The position numbers were made by a program, and so were the translations under genes. A model generated the notes under the pieces. The model saw nothing but the letters and a program-made list of their open reading frames with translations. It had not been told where the DNA came from and did no database searches. Positions 35,731 to 44,180 of a stretch of 51,892 nt of DNA are shown here, in pieces (the stretch's first letter is position 1; every line of letters begins with the position of its first letter). Origin of the DNA: an uncultured Eubacteriales bacterium (GTDB lineage: Bacteria; Bacillota; Clostridia; Christensenellales; CAG-138); contig CADAZC010000014.1 in NCBI GenBank assembly GCA_902792295.1, positions 1 to 51,892 of the forward strand. The letters are read 5' to 3'.

Positions 35731-36387
35731 TCATACCTCCGAAAGAATTGCGTTGACCGCTTCCTCGATCGTCATGTTCGTCGTGTCGATCATCTTCGTG
35801 TCCGCGCCGCAGTACAGCGGCTTGTAGGCGCGCTCGCTGTCCTGTTTGTCGCGGCGGATGATGTCGTGCAGAATCGTGTCGTAATCGGCGGGCTGTCCGT
35901 TTTCCAGAAGCTGTTTGTACCGCCGGTTCGCCCGCTCCTCCGCCGTTGCGGTGACGAAAAACTTATAAGGCGTGTCCGGAAGAACGTTCGTGCAGATGTC
36001 GCGTCCGTCCATGATCACGCGCTGTTCGTGCGCCACTTCGCGCTGTAAGATTGTCATGCGGTCGCGCACGGCGGGTACGCGGCTGACCAGCGATGCGCCC
36101 TGACTGATTTCCTCGGTCCGAAGCTCCCCCGTGACGTCCTCGCCGTCGACGATGATGTGTTGTTCGCCGGTCTCCGTATAGCGTACGCGCAGGTCGATCG
36201 CCTCGACCAGCTTTGCGATCGCTTCCTCGTCGGTGAAGCCGACGCCGTGCCGCTTCGCCGCAACCGCAACGCCGCGGTACATGGCGCCCGTATCCAGATA
36301 CGGGATCCGGAGAATTGCCGCGATCCGCTTTGCGATCGTGCTCTTGCCTGCGCCCGCAGGTCCGTCGATGCCGATACTCTGTTTCAT
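35731..36387 (-). CDS. cmk: cytidylate kinase
   Basis: Phosphorylates CMP and dCMP. It has 218 residues. P-loop GPAGAGKST is at 9-17, YLDTGAMYRGVA near 35, and the lid region DGRDICTNVLPDTPYKFFVTA ... ERANRRYKQL at 125-160. The ATG at 36387 is chosen because GGAGG lies nine bases upstream and the P-loop follows at once; frames upstream of it are not similar to the family. It lies four bases after the flavoprotein gene. Confidence 0.97.
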   Translation of the reverse strand: MKQSIGIDGPAGAGKSTIAKRIAAILRIPYLDTGAMYRGVAVAAKRHGVGFTDEEAIAKLVEAIDLRVRYTETGEQHIIVDGEDVTGELRTEEISQGASLVSRVPAVRDRMTILQREVAHEQRVIMDGRDICTNVLPDTPYKFFVTATAEERANRRYKQLLENGQPADYDTILHDIIRRDKQDSERAYKPLYCGADTKMIDTTNMTIEEAVNAILSEV

Positions 36388-36391
36388 AAAC

Positions 36392-37618
36392 TTATACCTC
36401 CGTTGGAATACTGCCGCCCGCAAGCGCGCCCGTCGACCATGCGATCTGCAGGTTGAACCCGCCCGTAAAGGCGTCCGTATCGAGAAGCTCGCCCGCAAAA
36501 TACAGGTTCACGATCTTTTTGGATTCCATGGTGGAAGGATTGACCTCCCGCACCGAAACGCCGCCGCGCGTGACGATCGCCTCCGCGATCGGGCGCGCCT
36601 GCGTCACGTGGAGCTTCAGCCCCTTCAGCGTTTCGACGAGCGCGCGTCTTTGCGCCTTCGTGCAGTTGCCCGCCTGCGCGGTCCCGTCGATGTTCGCCGC
36701 TTCGAGCACAACGCCCAGCAGCTTCTGCGGCAGCAGCCCGTACAGCGCGCCGGCAAATGTCTTTTTCGCGTTCGCTCCGAGATCGCGCAAAAGCCGCGCG
36801 TCGAGCTGTTCTTCCGAGAGCCCCGGCTTCAGGTCGATCGAAAGCACCGTGCCCTCCGGCTCCTCGGCGACGAGCGCCGACGCGGAAAGCACCAGAGGTC
36901 CGCTCACACCGAAGTGCGTGAACAGCATTTCGCCGAGTTCGGAATAGACCTCCCTGCCGTTTTTGTACGCGGTCAGCGTAACGTTTTTCAGCGTCAGCCC
37001 GGAAAGATCCGCGCACCACGTCTCCGCCGTCTCGAACGGCACGAGCGAGCCCTTCGGCGGAACGACCGTATGCCCGAGCGCCTTTGCGAACCGGAACCCG
37101 TCGCCCGTGCTGCCGGTAGAAGGATAACTCAGCCCGCCGGTCGCAAGGACGATCGCGTCGAACGGTTCGACCGTTTCGCCGATGCGCACGCCGGAAACCG
37201 CGCCGCCGTTTGTGAGGATCGCGGAAACGCGCGTGTTCAGCCGCACCGCGACGCCGCGCGCGCGCACCGTGCGCTCCAGCGCTTTCAGGATATCGCTCGA
37301 ATGATCGGACGCCGGAAACACGCGCTGTCCGCGTTCGATCTTCAGGGGCACGCCCGCGTTCTCGATCAGCGACATGATTGCCGCGCTGTCGAAGTTCGCG
37401 TACGCGCTGTATAAAAACCGCGGATTGCGCACCACATGCCGGAAAAAGCCCTCGCGGTCCGCGGCGTTCGTGACGTTGCACCGTCCCTTGCCGGTGATAA
37501 ACAGTTTTTTGCCGAGCTTCTCGTTTTGCTCGAAGATCGTGACGCGGTGTCCGTTTTCCGCCGCCTTGATCGCGGCAAGCTGTCCCGCCGCGCCGCCTCC
37601 GATGACCGCAACTCTCAT
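36392..37618 (-). CDS. HI0933/YhiN-family FAD-dependent flavoprotein
   Basis: A 408-residue NAD(P)/FAD-dependent oxidoreductase of the HI0933 family. The N-terminal Rossmann motif VIGGGAAGQLAAIKAAENG is at 4-22. KKLFITGKGRCNVTN (near 37) is the family signature. TGGLSYPSTGSTGDGF follows near 165, and NLYFAGELLDTDAFTGGFNLQ, the FAD-binding end, near 375. The substrate of the family in most bacteria is unknown. It is the second gene of the surE operon and overlaps surE by ATGA. Confidence 0.92.
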   Translation of the reverse strand: MRVAVIGGGAAGQLAAIKAAENGHRVTIFEQNEKLGKKLFITGKGRCNVTNAADREGFFRHVVRNPRFLYSAYANFDSAAIMSLIENAGVPLKIERGQRVFPASDHSSDILKALERTVRARGVAVRLNTRVSAILTNGGAVSGVRIGETVEPFDAIVLATGGLSYPSTGSTGDGFRFAKALGHTVVPPKGSLVPFETAETWCADLSGLTLKNVTLTAYKNGREVYSELGEMLFTHFGVSGPLVLSASALVAEEPEGTVLSIDLKPGLSEEQLDARLLRDLGANAKKTFAGALYGLLPQKLLGVVLEAANIDGTAQAGNCTKAQRRALVETLKGLKLHVTQARPIAEAIVTRGGVSVREVNPSTMESKKIVNLYFAGELLDTDAFTGGFNLQIAWSTGALAGGSIPTEV

Positions 37619-38373
37619 GCTTCGCCTCCGAATTCGTCCGACAGGTCGACCGCGTCGAGCTTCTCGCTGTGATAGCCCATCGGCGTGACCGTGATATACC
37701 CCTTGCGCAGCCACGCATAATCGGTGTCCTCATCGGGATCGCACGGCAGCTTGCCGCGCGGCACCCAGTAATAGGGACGGCCGAGCGGATCTTCACGCCG
37801 CACGTAAACATCGTTGTAATGCACCATCGCAAGCCCCGTGATCCGATATCCCTTGATTTCCTCGGGCGGCAGGTCGGGCACATTGACGTTCCAGAACATG
37901 CCGAACGGCAGCGGGTGTTTTTCCGCGATCGCAATCATGCGTGCCGTGACCGCAGCAGCCGTCTCGAAATGCGTCGGGCTGCGATGGTCCAGAGACATTG
38001 CGATCGCCTGTACGCCGAGAATCGCCGCCTGCTGCGCCGCGCCGCAGGTCCCGGAATAGAGCGTGTCGCTGCCGAGGTTCGGACCGTGATTGATCCCCGA
38101 GATCACAAGGTCCGGCTTCCCGGGCACAAGATTCCCGAGCCCGAGCCGCACGCAGTCCACCGGCATGCCGTCGACCGCATAGGCGGACGCCGCGCCGTCG
38201 ATCTCGCGCGGTACCGCGCGAAGCGGCTGTTCGAGCGTCATGGACATGCTCGCCGCGCTGCGCTGCCGGTCCGGCGCGATCACCCGGAGCGTATGCTTGC
38301 CGGAAAGCGCCGCAACAAGACAGCGGATGCCGACCGCGTCGATGCCGTCGTCGTTGACCAAAAGGATCGTCAT
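37615..38373 (-). CDS. surE: 5'/3'-nucleotidase SurE
   Basis: A metal-dependent nucleoside monophosphate phosphatase. It has 252 residues. The N terminus ILLVNDDGIDAVGIR carries the metal-binding Asp8 and Asp9. PDRQRSAASMSMT, DLVISGINHGPNLG and DTLYSGTCGAA follow, all diagnostic. It is the first gene of a five-gene operon, surE-flavoprotein-cmk-plsC-ispH/S1, with a clear promoter about 30 bases upstream. Confidence 0.96.
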   Translation of the reverse strand: MTILLVNDDGIDAVGIRCLVAALSGKHTLRVIAPDRQRSAASMSMTLEQPLRAVPREIDGAASAYAVDGMPVDCVRLGLGNLVPGKPDLVISGINHGPNLGSDTLYSGTCGAAQQAAILGVQAIAMSLDHRSPTHFETAAAVTARMIAIAEKHPLPFGMFWNVNVPDLPPEEIKGYRITGLAMVHYNDVYVRREDPLGRPYYWVPRGKLPCDPDEDTDYAWLRKGYITVTPMGYHSEKLDAVDLSDEFGGEA

Positions 38374-38402
38374 TCCATATGCCCCCAGTTTGTTCTGTAT
38401 GT

Positions 38403-38431
38403 ATTATATCAAACTGTGTATGCCGTTGCAA
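38403..38431 (-). promoter_or_regulatory. extended -10 promoter of the surE-ispH/S1 operon
   Basis: The -35 is TTGCAA (38426-38431) and the -10 is TATAAT (38403-38408), with a 17-base spacer and a TGA extension. The -35 is the same word as in the rimP-nusA promoter. It lies just after the terminator of the upstream gene. Confidence 0.85.
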
Positions 38432-38436
38432 GGACG

Positions 38437-38461
38437 AAAAAAGCCCTGCGCACGGCAGGGC
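38437..38461 (-). terminator. terminator of the first beta-propeller gene
   Basis: On the minus strand GCCCTGC pairs with GCAGGGC across CGTGC. TTTTTTCG follows. Confidence 0.92.
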
Positions 38462-38476
38462 GGTGTTTGCTTCGGC

Positions 38477-40372
38477 TTAACTGAGCTTCAAACAGAAGAT
38501 TCGCGTCTGTTCAGTGGTGCCGGTCGTGGCGACCACGATGTAGTTGTTGTAGGCGACCGGCGTTGCATCGACGCGTTCGCCGAGGTCGAGCGCATAGAGC
38601 GCGTTTTCGCCGGGACGCGCCGCGTCATAGAGGCGCATGCCGCCTTCGCGGTCGCAGGCGATCAGGTACGCGTCGCCGCGGGCGTTGTAGACCACGAGCG
38701 GTGAGGAAACGTAATCCGCACCTCCGGTCTGTACGATCTCCCAGCGCACGGCGCCGGTGCTGCGGTCGAGCGCCATGATCTTGCCGCCGAAGGTATAGAC
38801 GGTGTTGCCGTCCGCGTCGGTCGTCTGCACGGTCAGCCCGTAGAACGAACAGATCAGAAGATCGCCGATCGTGCCGTGTCCGATGTGCGGCGTGGCTTTG
38901 CCGCCGCCCTTCATGCTCTTTCCGGTGATCGGATCGAGGATCTGCACGAACTGTTTGTTCTCCCACACGATCGCGCCGGTCAGCGCGTTGATCTTGCGCA
39001 CGTAGCAGTAGCCGTAGCCGTTCTGCAGGGACGCGTCCTGCTGGTCTGTCTGCGAGACCGTGTAGACGTAGACCGTGCCGTCCGTGCCGTTTTCCTCAAG
39101 CACCGGCGTCGCGTCGGAATCGCCGCCCACGTCGGTGACGAAGCGCAGCTTCAGCGTGTTGAGATCGACGCACTGGAGGAATCCGCCGTTGTCGGTGAGG
39201 TACAGGAAATGCCGGAATGCGGCGACTGAGGACTCGAAGCCGTAGGCACGCTTGCCCGCCTGCGTCGTGGACGCGTAGCCCGTGCCGGAATAGCGGTACT
39301 TGACCTTGTCGCCCGGGTTGATCGTAAGCTCGCCGGTTTCGGCGTCGTAGCGCGTGCGAAGATCAATGAGATACAGCACGCCGTTTTCGCTCGGCCAGAT
39401 CAGGGTGTCGTCGATGACGAGCGGGCTTGAATCGAACGCCGACCAGTCGTTGCGGCGGGCGGTATAGTCCTTGCCGGAAACGATGGTCTGGAACGTGTTG
39501 CTGCAGAGATTGACCGCGTACGCCGCGGACTTGTTGCTGTTCGGTTCGGACAGCGTGCCCTGTCCGATATAGAGCATCGGGATGCCCTTCGGATCGAGCG
39601 TCGGCGTGCCGAACATGGGAACGTTGAGCGCGATCGTCTCCCGCGTGCGGTTGCCGGTCTCCAGCTCATAGAAATAGATATTGCCGTCCGACGCGCAGAG
39701 GATGACCTCGGTAAGGGTATCCTTGTTCTTGAACTCGTCGCGCACGCCGAGCGTTTTCAGCGTCTGCCCCTCCCACGTAACGATCAGCGGCTGACCGGTC
39801 CATGACGCGCCGGCGAAGCCGTTTGCGGAGCCGACGGCGAACGACCAGACCTGTTCAAGCGTCTGCATGGTGACGCGCGCCGTGCCGTACGCAAACCCGC
39901 TGCGGTAGTTGTTTCCGGCGAATGTCGTGATGCCCTTGACATCGGTATAGTTCTGCCCCCTGCCGAAGGAAAACGTGTTCTCGTTGGGGTTCGAGGAATA
40001 GCTGTCGTCGCGGTTGTTCTTGCGGATCTCGTAGGTGAAGCCGTAGTTCGCGGGCTTTGCCGCTTCGACCGGGCTGACGTCGACCGAAACCGTTTCGGGC
40101 AGCGCGGGCGGGTCGGGAATGACGGACGCCTCGACGGGCGACTCCGTGGGACGCGACTGCGGAAGCCCGCTTGCGTCGGTGGGATTCGTTTCGATCTCCG
40201 CAGCAAACGATAAGGCGTCCTGCGAACGCCCGCAGCCGGAGCTCTTCCCTGGCGTCGAATCCTTGAGCCCGACGGCGAATATCAAAATCACGACGGCGAT
40301 CACGAGAATAAACACCGACGCACAAAACATGATGAATTTCGGACTGATCGTCCGTTCCTGCCTTCTTGCCAT
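38477..40372 (-). CDS. membrane-anchored PQQ-like beta-propeller protein, paralog 1
   Basis: A 631-residue protein. A basic N terminus (MARRQERTISPK) precedes one membrane helix (about 13-35), a low-complexity Ser/Pro-rich spacer and a beta-propeller domain on the outer face. PQQ/WD-like repeats are visible as DGNIYFYELETG, ENGVLYLIDLRT, NGGFLQCVDLNT and GGKIMALDRSTGAVRWEI. No catalytic residues are recognised and function is unknown. It is a paralog of the next gene (40517-42397). The ATG at 40372 has no ribosome binding site at normal distance and is six bases from a TATAAT, so the mRNA may be leaderless. Confidence 0.85.
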   Translation of the reverse strand: MARRQERTISPKFIMFCASVFILVIAVVILIFAVGLKDSTPGKSSGCGRSQDALSFAAEIETNPTDASGLPQSRPTESPVEASVIPDPPALPETVSVDVSPVEAAKPANYGFTYEIRKNNRDDSYSSNPNENTFSFGRGQNYTDVKGITTFAGNNYRSGFAYGTARVTMQTLEQVWSFAVGSANGFAGASWTGQPLIVTWEGQTLKTLGVRDEFKNKDTLTEVILCASDGNIYFYELETGNRTRETIALNVPMFGTPTLDPKGIPMLYIGQGTLSEPNSNKSAAYAVNLCSNTFQTIVSGKDYTARRNDWSAFDSSPLVIDDTLIWPSENGVLYLIDLRTRYDAETGELTINPGDKVKYRYSGTGYASTTQAGKRAYGFESSVAAFRHFLYLTDNGGFLQCVDLNTLKLRFVTDVGGDSDATPVLEENGTDGTVYVYTVSQTDQQDASLQNGYGYCYVRKINALTGAIVWENKQFVQILDPITGKSMKGGGKATPHIGHGTIGDLLICSFYGLTVQTTDADGNTVYTFGGKIMALDRSTGAVRWEIVQTGGADYVSSPLVVYNARGDAYLIACDREGGMRLYDAARPGENALYALDLGERVDATPVAYNNYIVVATTGTTEQTRIFCLKLS

Positions 40373-40378
40373 GGTTTG

Positions 40379-40407
40379 ATTATAGCGTATTCCTTTTCGG
40401 CGCGCAA
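40379..40407 (-). promoter_or_regulatory. promoter giving a probable leaderless mRNA
   Basis: The -35 is TTGCGC (40402-40407) and the -10 is a consensus TATAAT (40379-40384), with a 17-base spacer. Six bases separate the -10 from the ATG at 40372, so transcription should begin at or next to the A of the start codon. Confidence 0.65.
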
Positions 40408-40440
40408 CGCGAAATTGCAAACTATTTTCGACATTTCCGT

Positions 40441-40482
40441 TAATAAAAGGAAATCCCTCTCCCGCAGATGCGAAAGAGGGAT
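40441..40482 (-). terminator. terminator of the second beta-propeller gene
   Basis: On the minus strand ATCCCTCT pairs with AGAGGGAT across a loop of about 14 bases. TTCCTTTTATTAA follows. Confidence 0.85.
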
Positions 40483-40516
40483 GAACGTTGCGAACCGAAA
40501 TCGGGTTTCGGCGAAA

Positions 40517-42397
40517 TTACGACAATCGGATGCCGAAGATCATCTGTCCGCGGCAGCCGACCACGATCATGTTGCCGAACACGGCGGGCGACGCCTCGAA
40601 GTTGGTCTTTGTCGGCGCGATCGTATCCAGCACGCTGCCGGACCCGCCGTCGATCAGGAAGATCCTGCCCTTGGAGTCCGCCACCGCGGGGCTCGACCAC
40701 GCGTATCCGTCCATGTCCATCTTCCATTCGACCTTGAACGTTTCCTTGTCGAGCGCGACCAGCACGCCGGTGTCCTTGCCGCCGTAGCGCGCGATCGGAA
40801 TGACGACCAGATCGGCGATGTTGCTGCCCTGTTTTCCGACGACGGCGGTTGCCTGAATGCCGCCGGACACGCCCGAAACCGTCTGCACGGTCAGACCGTA
40901 TCTTCCCTTGATCTCGCCGGTCATGGCGTCGATCTTGAAGAACGGCGCGACGCCGGTATTGTTGCCGTCCTTGTTGAAGTGCAGGGACGTGCCGACGTAC
41001 AGGTATGCCTCGTTTTCGGAGATCACATCGAGCACGGGGCTGCCGTTGGTGTCGTCCTCGGTGTTCGCAATCCAGACGACGCGCATGGTCTCAAGGTCGA
41101 TGCACTGGAACATGCCGTCGTTGCTCGAAAGGTACAGATGCCCGTTCCATGCGACGGCGCTGCCTTCGTAGCCCTGCCACTTGTGCGTGGAGTTCGCGAT
41201 GTCAATGTCGTCGTAGATGTTGTTGCAGTCGTAGCGGAACTTGACGACGTCGGACGGATCGACCGAGATCGAACCGAGCTCCGGATCGTAGACCGTGTTC
41301 AGCTTCATCGTGTAGATGATGCCGTTCTCGCCCGGATAGATCAGCGTGTCGGTCTTTGCGTCGATGAGCGGCGCGGAATCGTATGCGTACCACTTGCGCC
41401 GCGCGAAGTCGTCGGTGCCCTGTTTGCCGAACTCGTACAGCACCTTGCCGTTGATCAGCGAGATGATGAACGCGCGCGATTTCTGCTCGTCGTTGTCGTA
41501 CTGGTCGCCGGAGCCGCAGTATAAGAGCGGAAGCCCTCTCGGATCGATGCTGCCGGTGCCCTTGAACGGGACCTTGAGGTTGTCGATCGTATCGCGCGTC
41601 TGCTTGCCCGTTTCGAGATCGAGGAAGTAGATGTTGCCGTCCTCGGTGGGATAAATGACCTCGACGAGGTTCTCCTTCTCTTTCGCCCAGTCGTACATGT
41701 TCATGATCCTGCGCGTTTCTTTGGGCCACTGTACGATCAGCGGCTGACCCGTCCAGCCGCAGCCGGTCCAGCTCTGCGTTCCGCTGCCCTTCTGCAGCGC
41801 GCCGATCGACTTCTCCCAGACCTTCGTCATCTTGTTCTCGGTCATGTTGACCGCGCCGAAGCTCGAAGCGTTTCTCCAGTTGTTGCCGCGGAAGGTCAAA
41901 ATGCCCTTGACCGACGCGTCGTTGTATTCGTCCGCAGCCGGAAACACGATCTCCTCCTCGCGCCGGAAGCTGTTTGCCGTGACCTCTTCTCCGTTCACCA
42001 TCAGGTGCGGAACGAAGCCGTAATGCTCGGGGTTGGATTCCGCAACCATGTACGGCGTGGGCCGCGGCGTGGGCGTCGGCGTGGGGATCGGCGTGGGAAC
42101 CGGCGGAAGCGTCGCGCCCGCCTTGAAGTCCTCATACGAGATCGTCGGGCGGACCACGTCGGCATAGCCCTCCGGGTTCTGATTGACCATCTCCGCGTAT
42201 TCGGACTGCAGACGCGCCTCTTCGACCAGGAACTGATTGTGCCGTTCCTTCTCCTCGCGGTTATCCTGAATGCAGCCGACGACGGTCCATGCGATCAATG
42301 CGATCAGCACGAGGACCAGCAACGCAAAGATCGAAACGATCACGTAAAAGCGCGGCTGCACTCTCCTCCTTCTTTTTTTCTTATGTTGCTGTGTCAT
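40517..42397 (-). CDS. membrane-anchored PQQ-like beta-propeller protein, paralog 2
   Basis: A 626-residue protein with a strongly basic N terminus (KKKRRRR), one membrane helix (about 18-40), a charged helical segment and a Thr/Pro spacer (PPVPTPIPTPTPTPRPTP, near 92-110). The extracytoplasmic propeller matches paralog 1 along its length: VKGILTFRGNNWRN, GWTGQPLIVQW, DGNIYFLDLETGKQTRDTI, DFARRKWYAYDSAPLI, GMFQCIDLETM and a C-terminal FGNMIVVGCRGQMIFG. The ATG at 42397 has a good GGGAGGAG site. Function is unknown; a cell-envelope or surface sensing role is only a guess. Confidence 0.88.
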   Translation of the reverse strand: MTQQHKKKRRRRVQPRFYVIVSIFALLVLVLIALIAWTVVGCIQDNREEKERHNQFLVEEARLQSEYAEMVNQNPEGYADVVRPTISYEDFKAGATLPPVPTPIPTPTPTPRPTPYMVAESNPEHYGFVPHLMVNGEEVTANSFRREEEIVFPAADEYNDASVKGILTFRGNNWRNASSFGAVNMTENKMTKVWEKSIGALQKGSGTQSWTGCGWTGQPLIVQWPKETRRIMNMYDWAKEKENLVEVIYPTEDGNIYFLDLETGKQTRDTIDNLKVPFKGTGSIDPRGLPLLYCGSGDQYDNDEQKSRAFIISLINGKVLYEFGKQGTDDFARRKWYAYDSAPLIDAKTDTLIYPGENGIIYTMKLNTVYDPELGSISVDPSDVVKFRYDCNNIYDDIDIANSTHKWQGYEGSAVAWNGHLYLSSNDGMFQCIDLETMRVVWIANTEDDTNGSPVLDVISENEAYLYVGTSLHFNKDGNNTGVAPFFKIDAMTGEIKGRYGLTVQTVSGVSGGIQATAVVGKQGSNIADLVVIPIARYGGKDTGVLVALDKETFKVEWKMDMDGYAWSSPAVADSKGRIFLIDGGSGSVLDTIAPTKTNFEASPAVFGNMIVVGCRGQMIFGIRLS

Positions 42398-42833
42398 AGC
42401 TCCTCCCGATATAACTCCGCGGGCTCCCCCTGCGGATTCGAAGCACGACCGGAAGCGCAAAGGCGCCGTTTCGTATTTTCCGGTCATGTGAACCGTTCGT
42501 TTTTGTGCGAAAAAGCGGTCATCTTTTGGCTCGAAAATTTTACCGCATTTTTTCTTGCCTGCCCGTCCTCCGGACGGAACCGACCGTTTCGGGCACCGTA
42601 TTTTGCGTCAAATACGCCGTTTTTTCGCTATATCTTGAGCCGTTTCGGCGGTTTTCCCTCAAAAAACGTTGACCCTATGCTTTTCCATCGTATTTAGAAT
42701 AACACGCCAATTTGAACAAAGTGCGTTATCTTTGTGAACAGTTATGCCCGATTCTGTTGCAATTTTGTGTCGTTTTGCGGCAAAATAAAAAAGGAACCGT
42801 TTTTTCGACGGTTCCCTGTTCTTTGCGATGATT
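42398..42833. other. 436-base intergenic region, no gene found
   Basis: Between the second propeller gene and glmM. The first part (42783-42815) is the glmM terminator. The rest would be the upstream and leader region of the propeller gene on the minus strand. It is unusually rich in small hairpins: GCCG-AAA-CGGC (42639-42649), CCG-AAA-CGG (42584-42592) and CCGTCC-GGA-GGACGG (42563-42577), with the word GAAACGG seen three times. A possible promoter, TTGTTC with 17 bases to TAAATA near 42690-42718, is weak. No known riboswitch consensus was recognised. Confidence 0.5.
42783..42815 (-). terminator. terminator of the nagB-acetyltransferase-glmM operon
   Basis: On the minus strand GGAACCGT pairs with ACGGTTCC across CGAAAAA. 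TTTTTTATTTT follows. Confidence 0.93.
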
Positions 42834-44180
42834 TTACGCGATATGTCCCTTTTCTTTGATGACCGCGATCACGGAATCCACGTATTTTTCGCAGATTTCG
42901 TTCGTGCCCGCCTCGACCATGACGCGGATGACCGGCTCCGTGCCGGACTCGCGCACGAGGATGCGTCCGGTGTCGCCGAGCTCGTCGGCGACCTTCTTCA
43001 CCGCCGCCTGCACGTCGGGATCGTTCTGCGCGTCGGGCTTGGACTTGACGCGCACGTTCTTCAGCACCTGCGGATAGAACACGACGGGCGCCGCAAGCTC
43101 GCTCATCGGCTTGTTCTTCGCGATCATGACCTCCATGAGCTTCAGCGAGGTCAAAATGCCGTCGCCGGTGGTCTCGTATTTCAGGAAGATCGTGTGTCCG
43201 CTCTGCTCGCCGCCGATGCGGTTGCCGGTCTGCACCATGTTCTCGTAGACATACTTGTCGCCGACCTTGGTCTTTTCGTACTCGATGCCGACCTTGTCGA
43301 GCGCCTTGTAGAGCCCGAAGTTCGACATGACCGTCGTGACGACCTTGTTGTTCAGAAGCTTTCCGCGCTCCTTCATATACAGACCGTAGATGTAGAGCGT
43401 ATGGTCGCCGGTGACGAGGTTGCCCTTCTCGTCCACGCAGAGGCAGCGGTCCGCGTCGCCGTCGTAAGCGAAGCCGACGTCGAGCCGGTTTTCGACCACG
43501 AACTTCTGCAGATGCTCGATGTGCGTCGATCCGCAGTCGGTGTTGATGTTGTAGCCGTCCGGCTGGTCGTTCATCACATAGACCTTGGCGCCGAGCGCGT
43601 CAAACACGCCCTTCGCGATCTGCCACGCCGCGCCGTTTGCGACGTCCAGACCGACCTTGATGCCCTTGAAGCTGAACTTGCTCATCGAAATCAGGAAGCC
43701 GATATAGCGGTTTCTGCCCGCGACGTAGTCGACCGTCCTGCCGATCTCTTGCCGGTCCGCAAGCGGGACGTTGATCTTGCCGTCGATGTAGTCCTCAACC
43801 TTCAAGATCGTCTCCTCGTCCATCTTCTCGCCGAAGCTGTTCAGAAGCTTGATGCCGTTGTCGTAGTACGGATTGTGCGACGCAGAGATCATGATGCCGC
43901 AGTCGAAATCGTCCACGCGCGTGATGTATGCAACCGACGGCGTCGTGGTGACGTGCATGATGTACGCATCCGCGCCGGACGCCATCAGCCCCGTGCAGAG
44001 CGCGTACTCGAACATATAGGAGCTTCGGCGCGTATCCTTGCCGATGACGACCTTCGCCTTCTTGCCGAGGCGCGCGCCGTAGTACCAGCCGAGGAATCTG
44101 CCGATCTTGATCGCATGCTCAAAGGTCAGATTCTTGTTGGCTTCGCCGCGGAAGCCGTCCGTTCCGAAATATTTGCCCAT
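42834..44180 (-). CDS. glmM: phosphoglucosamine mutase
   Basis: Interconverts GlcN6P and GlcN1P, the second step of UDP-GlcNAc synthesis. It has 448 residues. KYFGTDGFRGEAN opens the protein; the phosphoserine is Ser101 in ISASHNPYYDNG; the metal loop YDGDADRCL is near 240; GEQSGH near 325; and the phosphate-binding RESGTEPVIRVM near 408. It overlaps the upstream acetyltransferase gene by one base (TAATG). It is the last gene of the ribozyme-led nagB operon. A phosphomannomutase role is less likely given the GlmM-type sugar loop and context. Confidence 0.95.
   Translation of the reverse strand: MGKYFGTDGFRGEANKNLTFEHAIKIGRFLGWYYGARLGKKAKVVIGKDTRRSSYMFEYALCTGLMASGADAYIMHVTTTPSVAYITRVDDFDCGIMISASHNPYYDNGIKLLNSFGEKMDEETILKVEDYIDGKINVPLADRQEIGRTVDYVAGRNRYIGFLISMSKFSFKGIKVGLDVANGAAWQIAKGVFDALGAKVYVMNDQPDGYNINTDCGSTHIEHLQKFVVENRLDVGFAYDGDADRCLCVDEKGNLVTGDHTLYIYGLYMKERGKLLNNKVVTTVMSNFGLYKALDKVGIEYEKTKVGDKYVYENMVQTGNRIGGEQSGHTIFLKYETTGDGILTSLKLMEVMIAKNKPMSELAAPVVFYPQVLKNVRVKSKPDAQNDPDVQAAVKKVADELGDTGRILVRESGTEPVIRVMVEAGTNEICEKYVDSVIAVIKEKGHIA

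Noticed and set aside
42398..42790. c-di-GMP or c-di-AMP riboswitch in the propeller leader
   Set aside because: A GACGCAAA word resembles part of the c-di-GMP-I aptamer, but the other conserved blocks and the tetraloop-receptor layout are missing.
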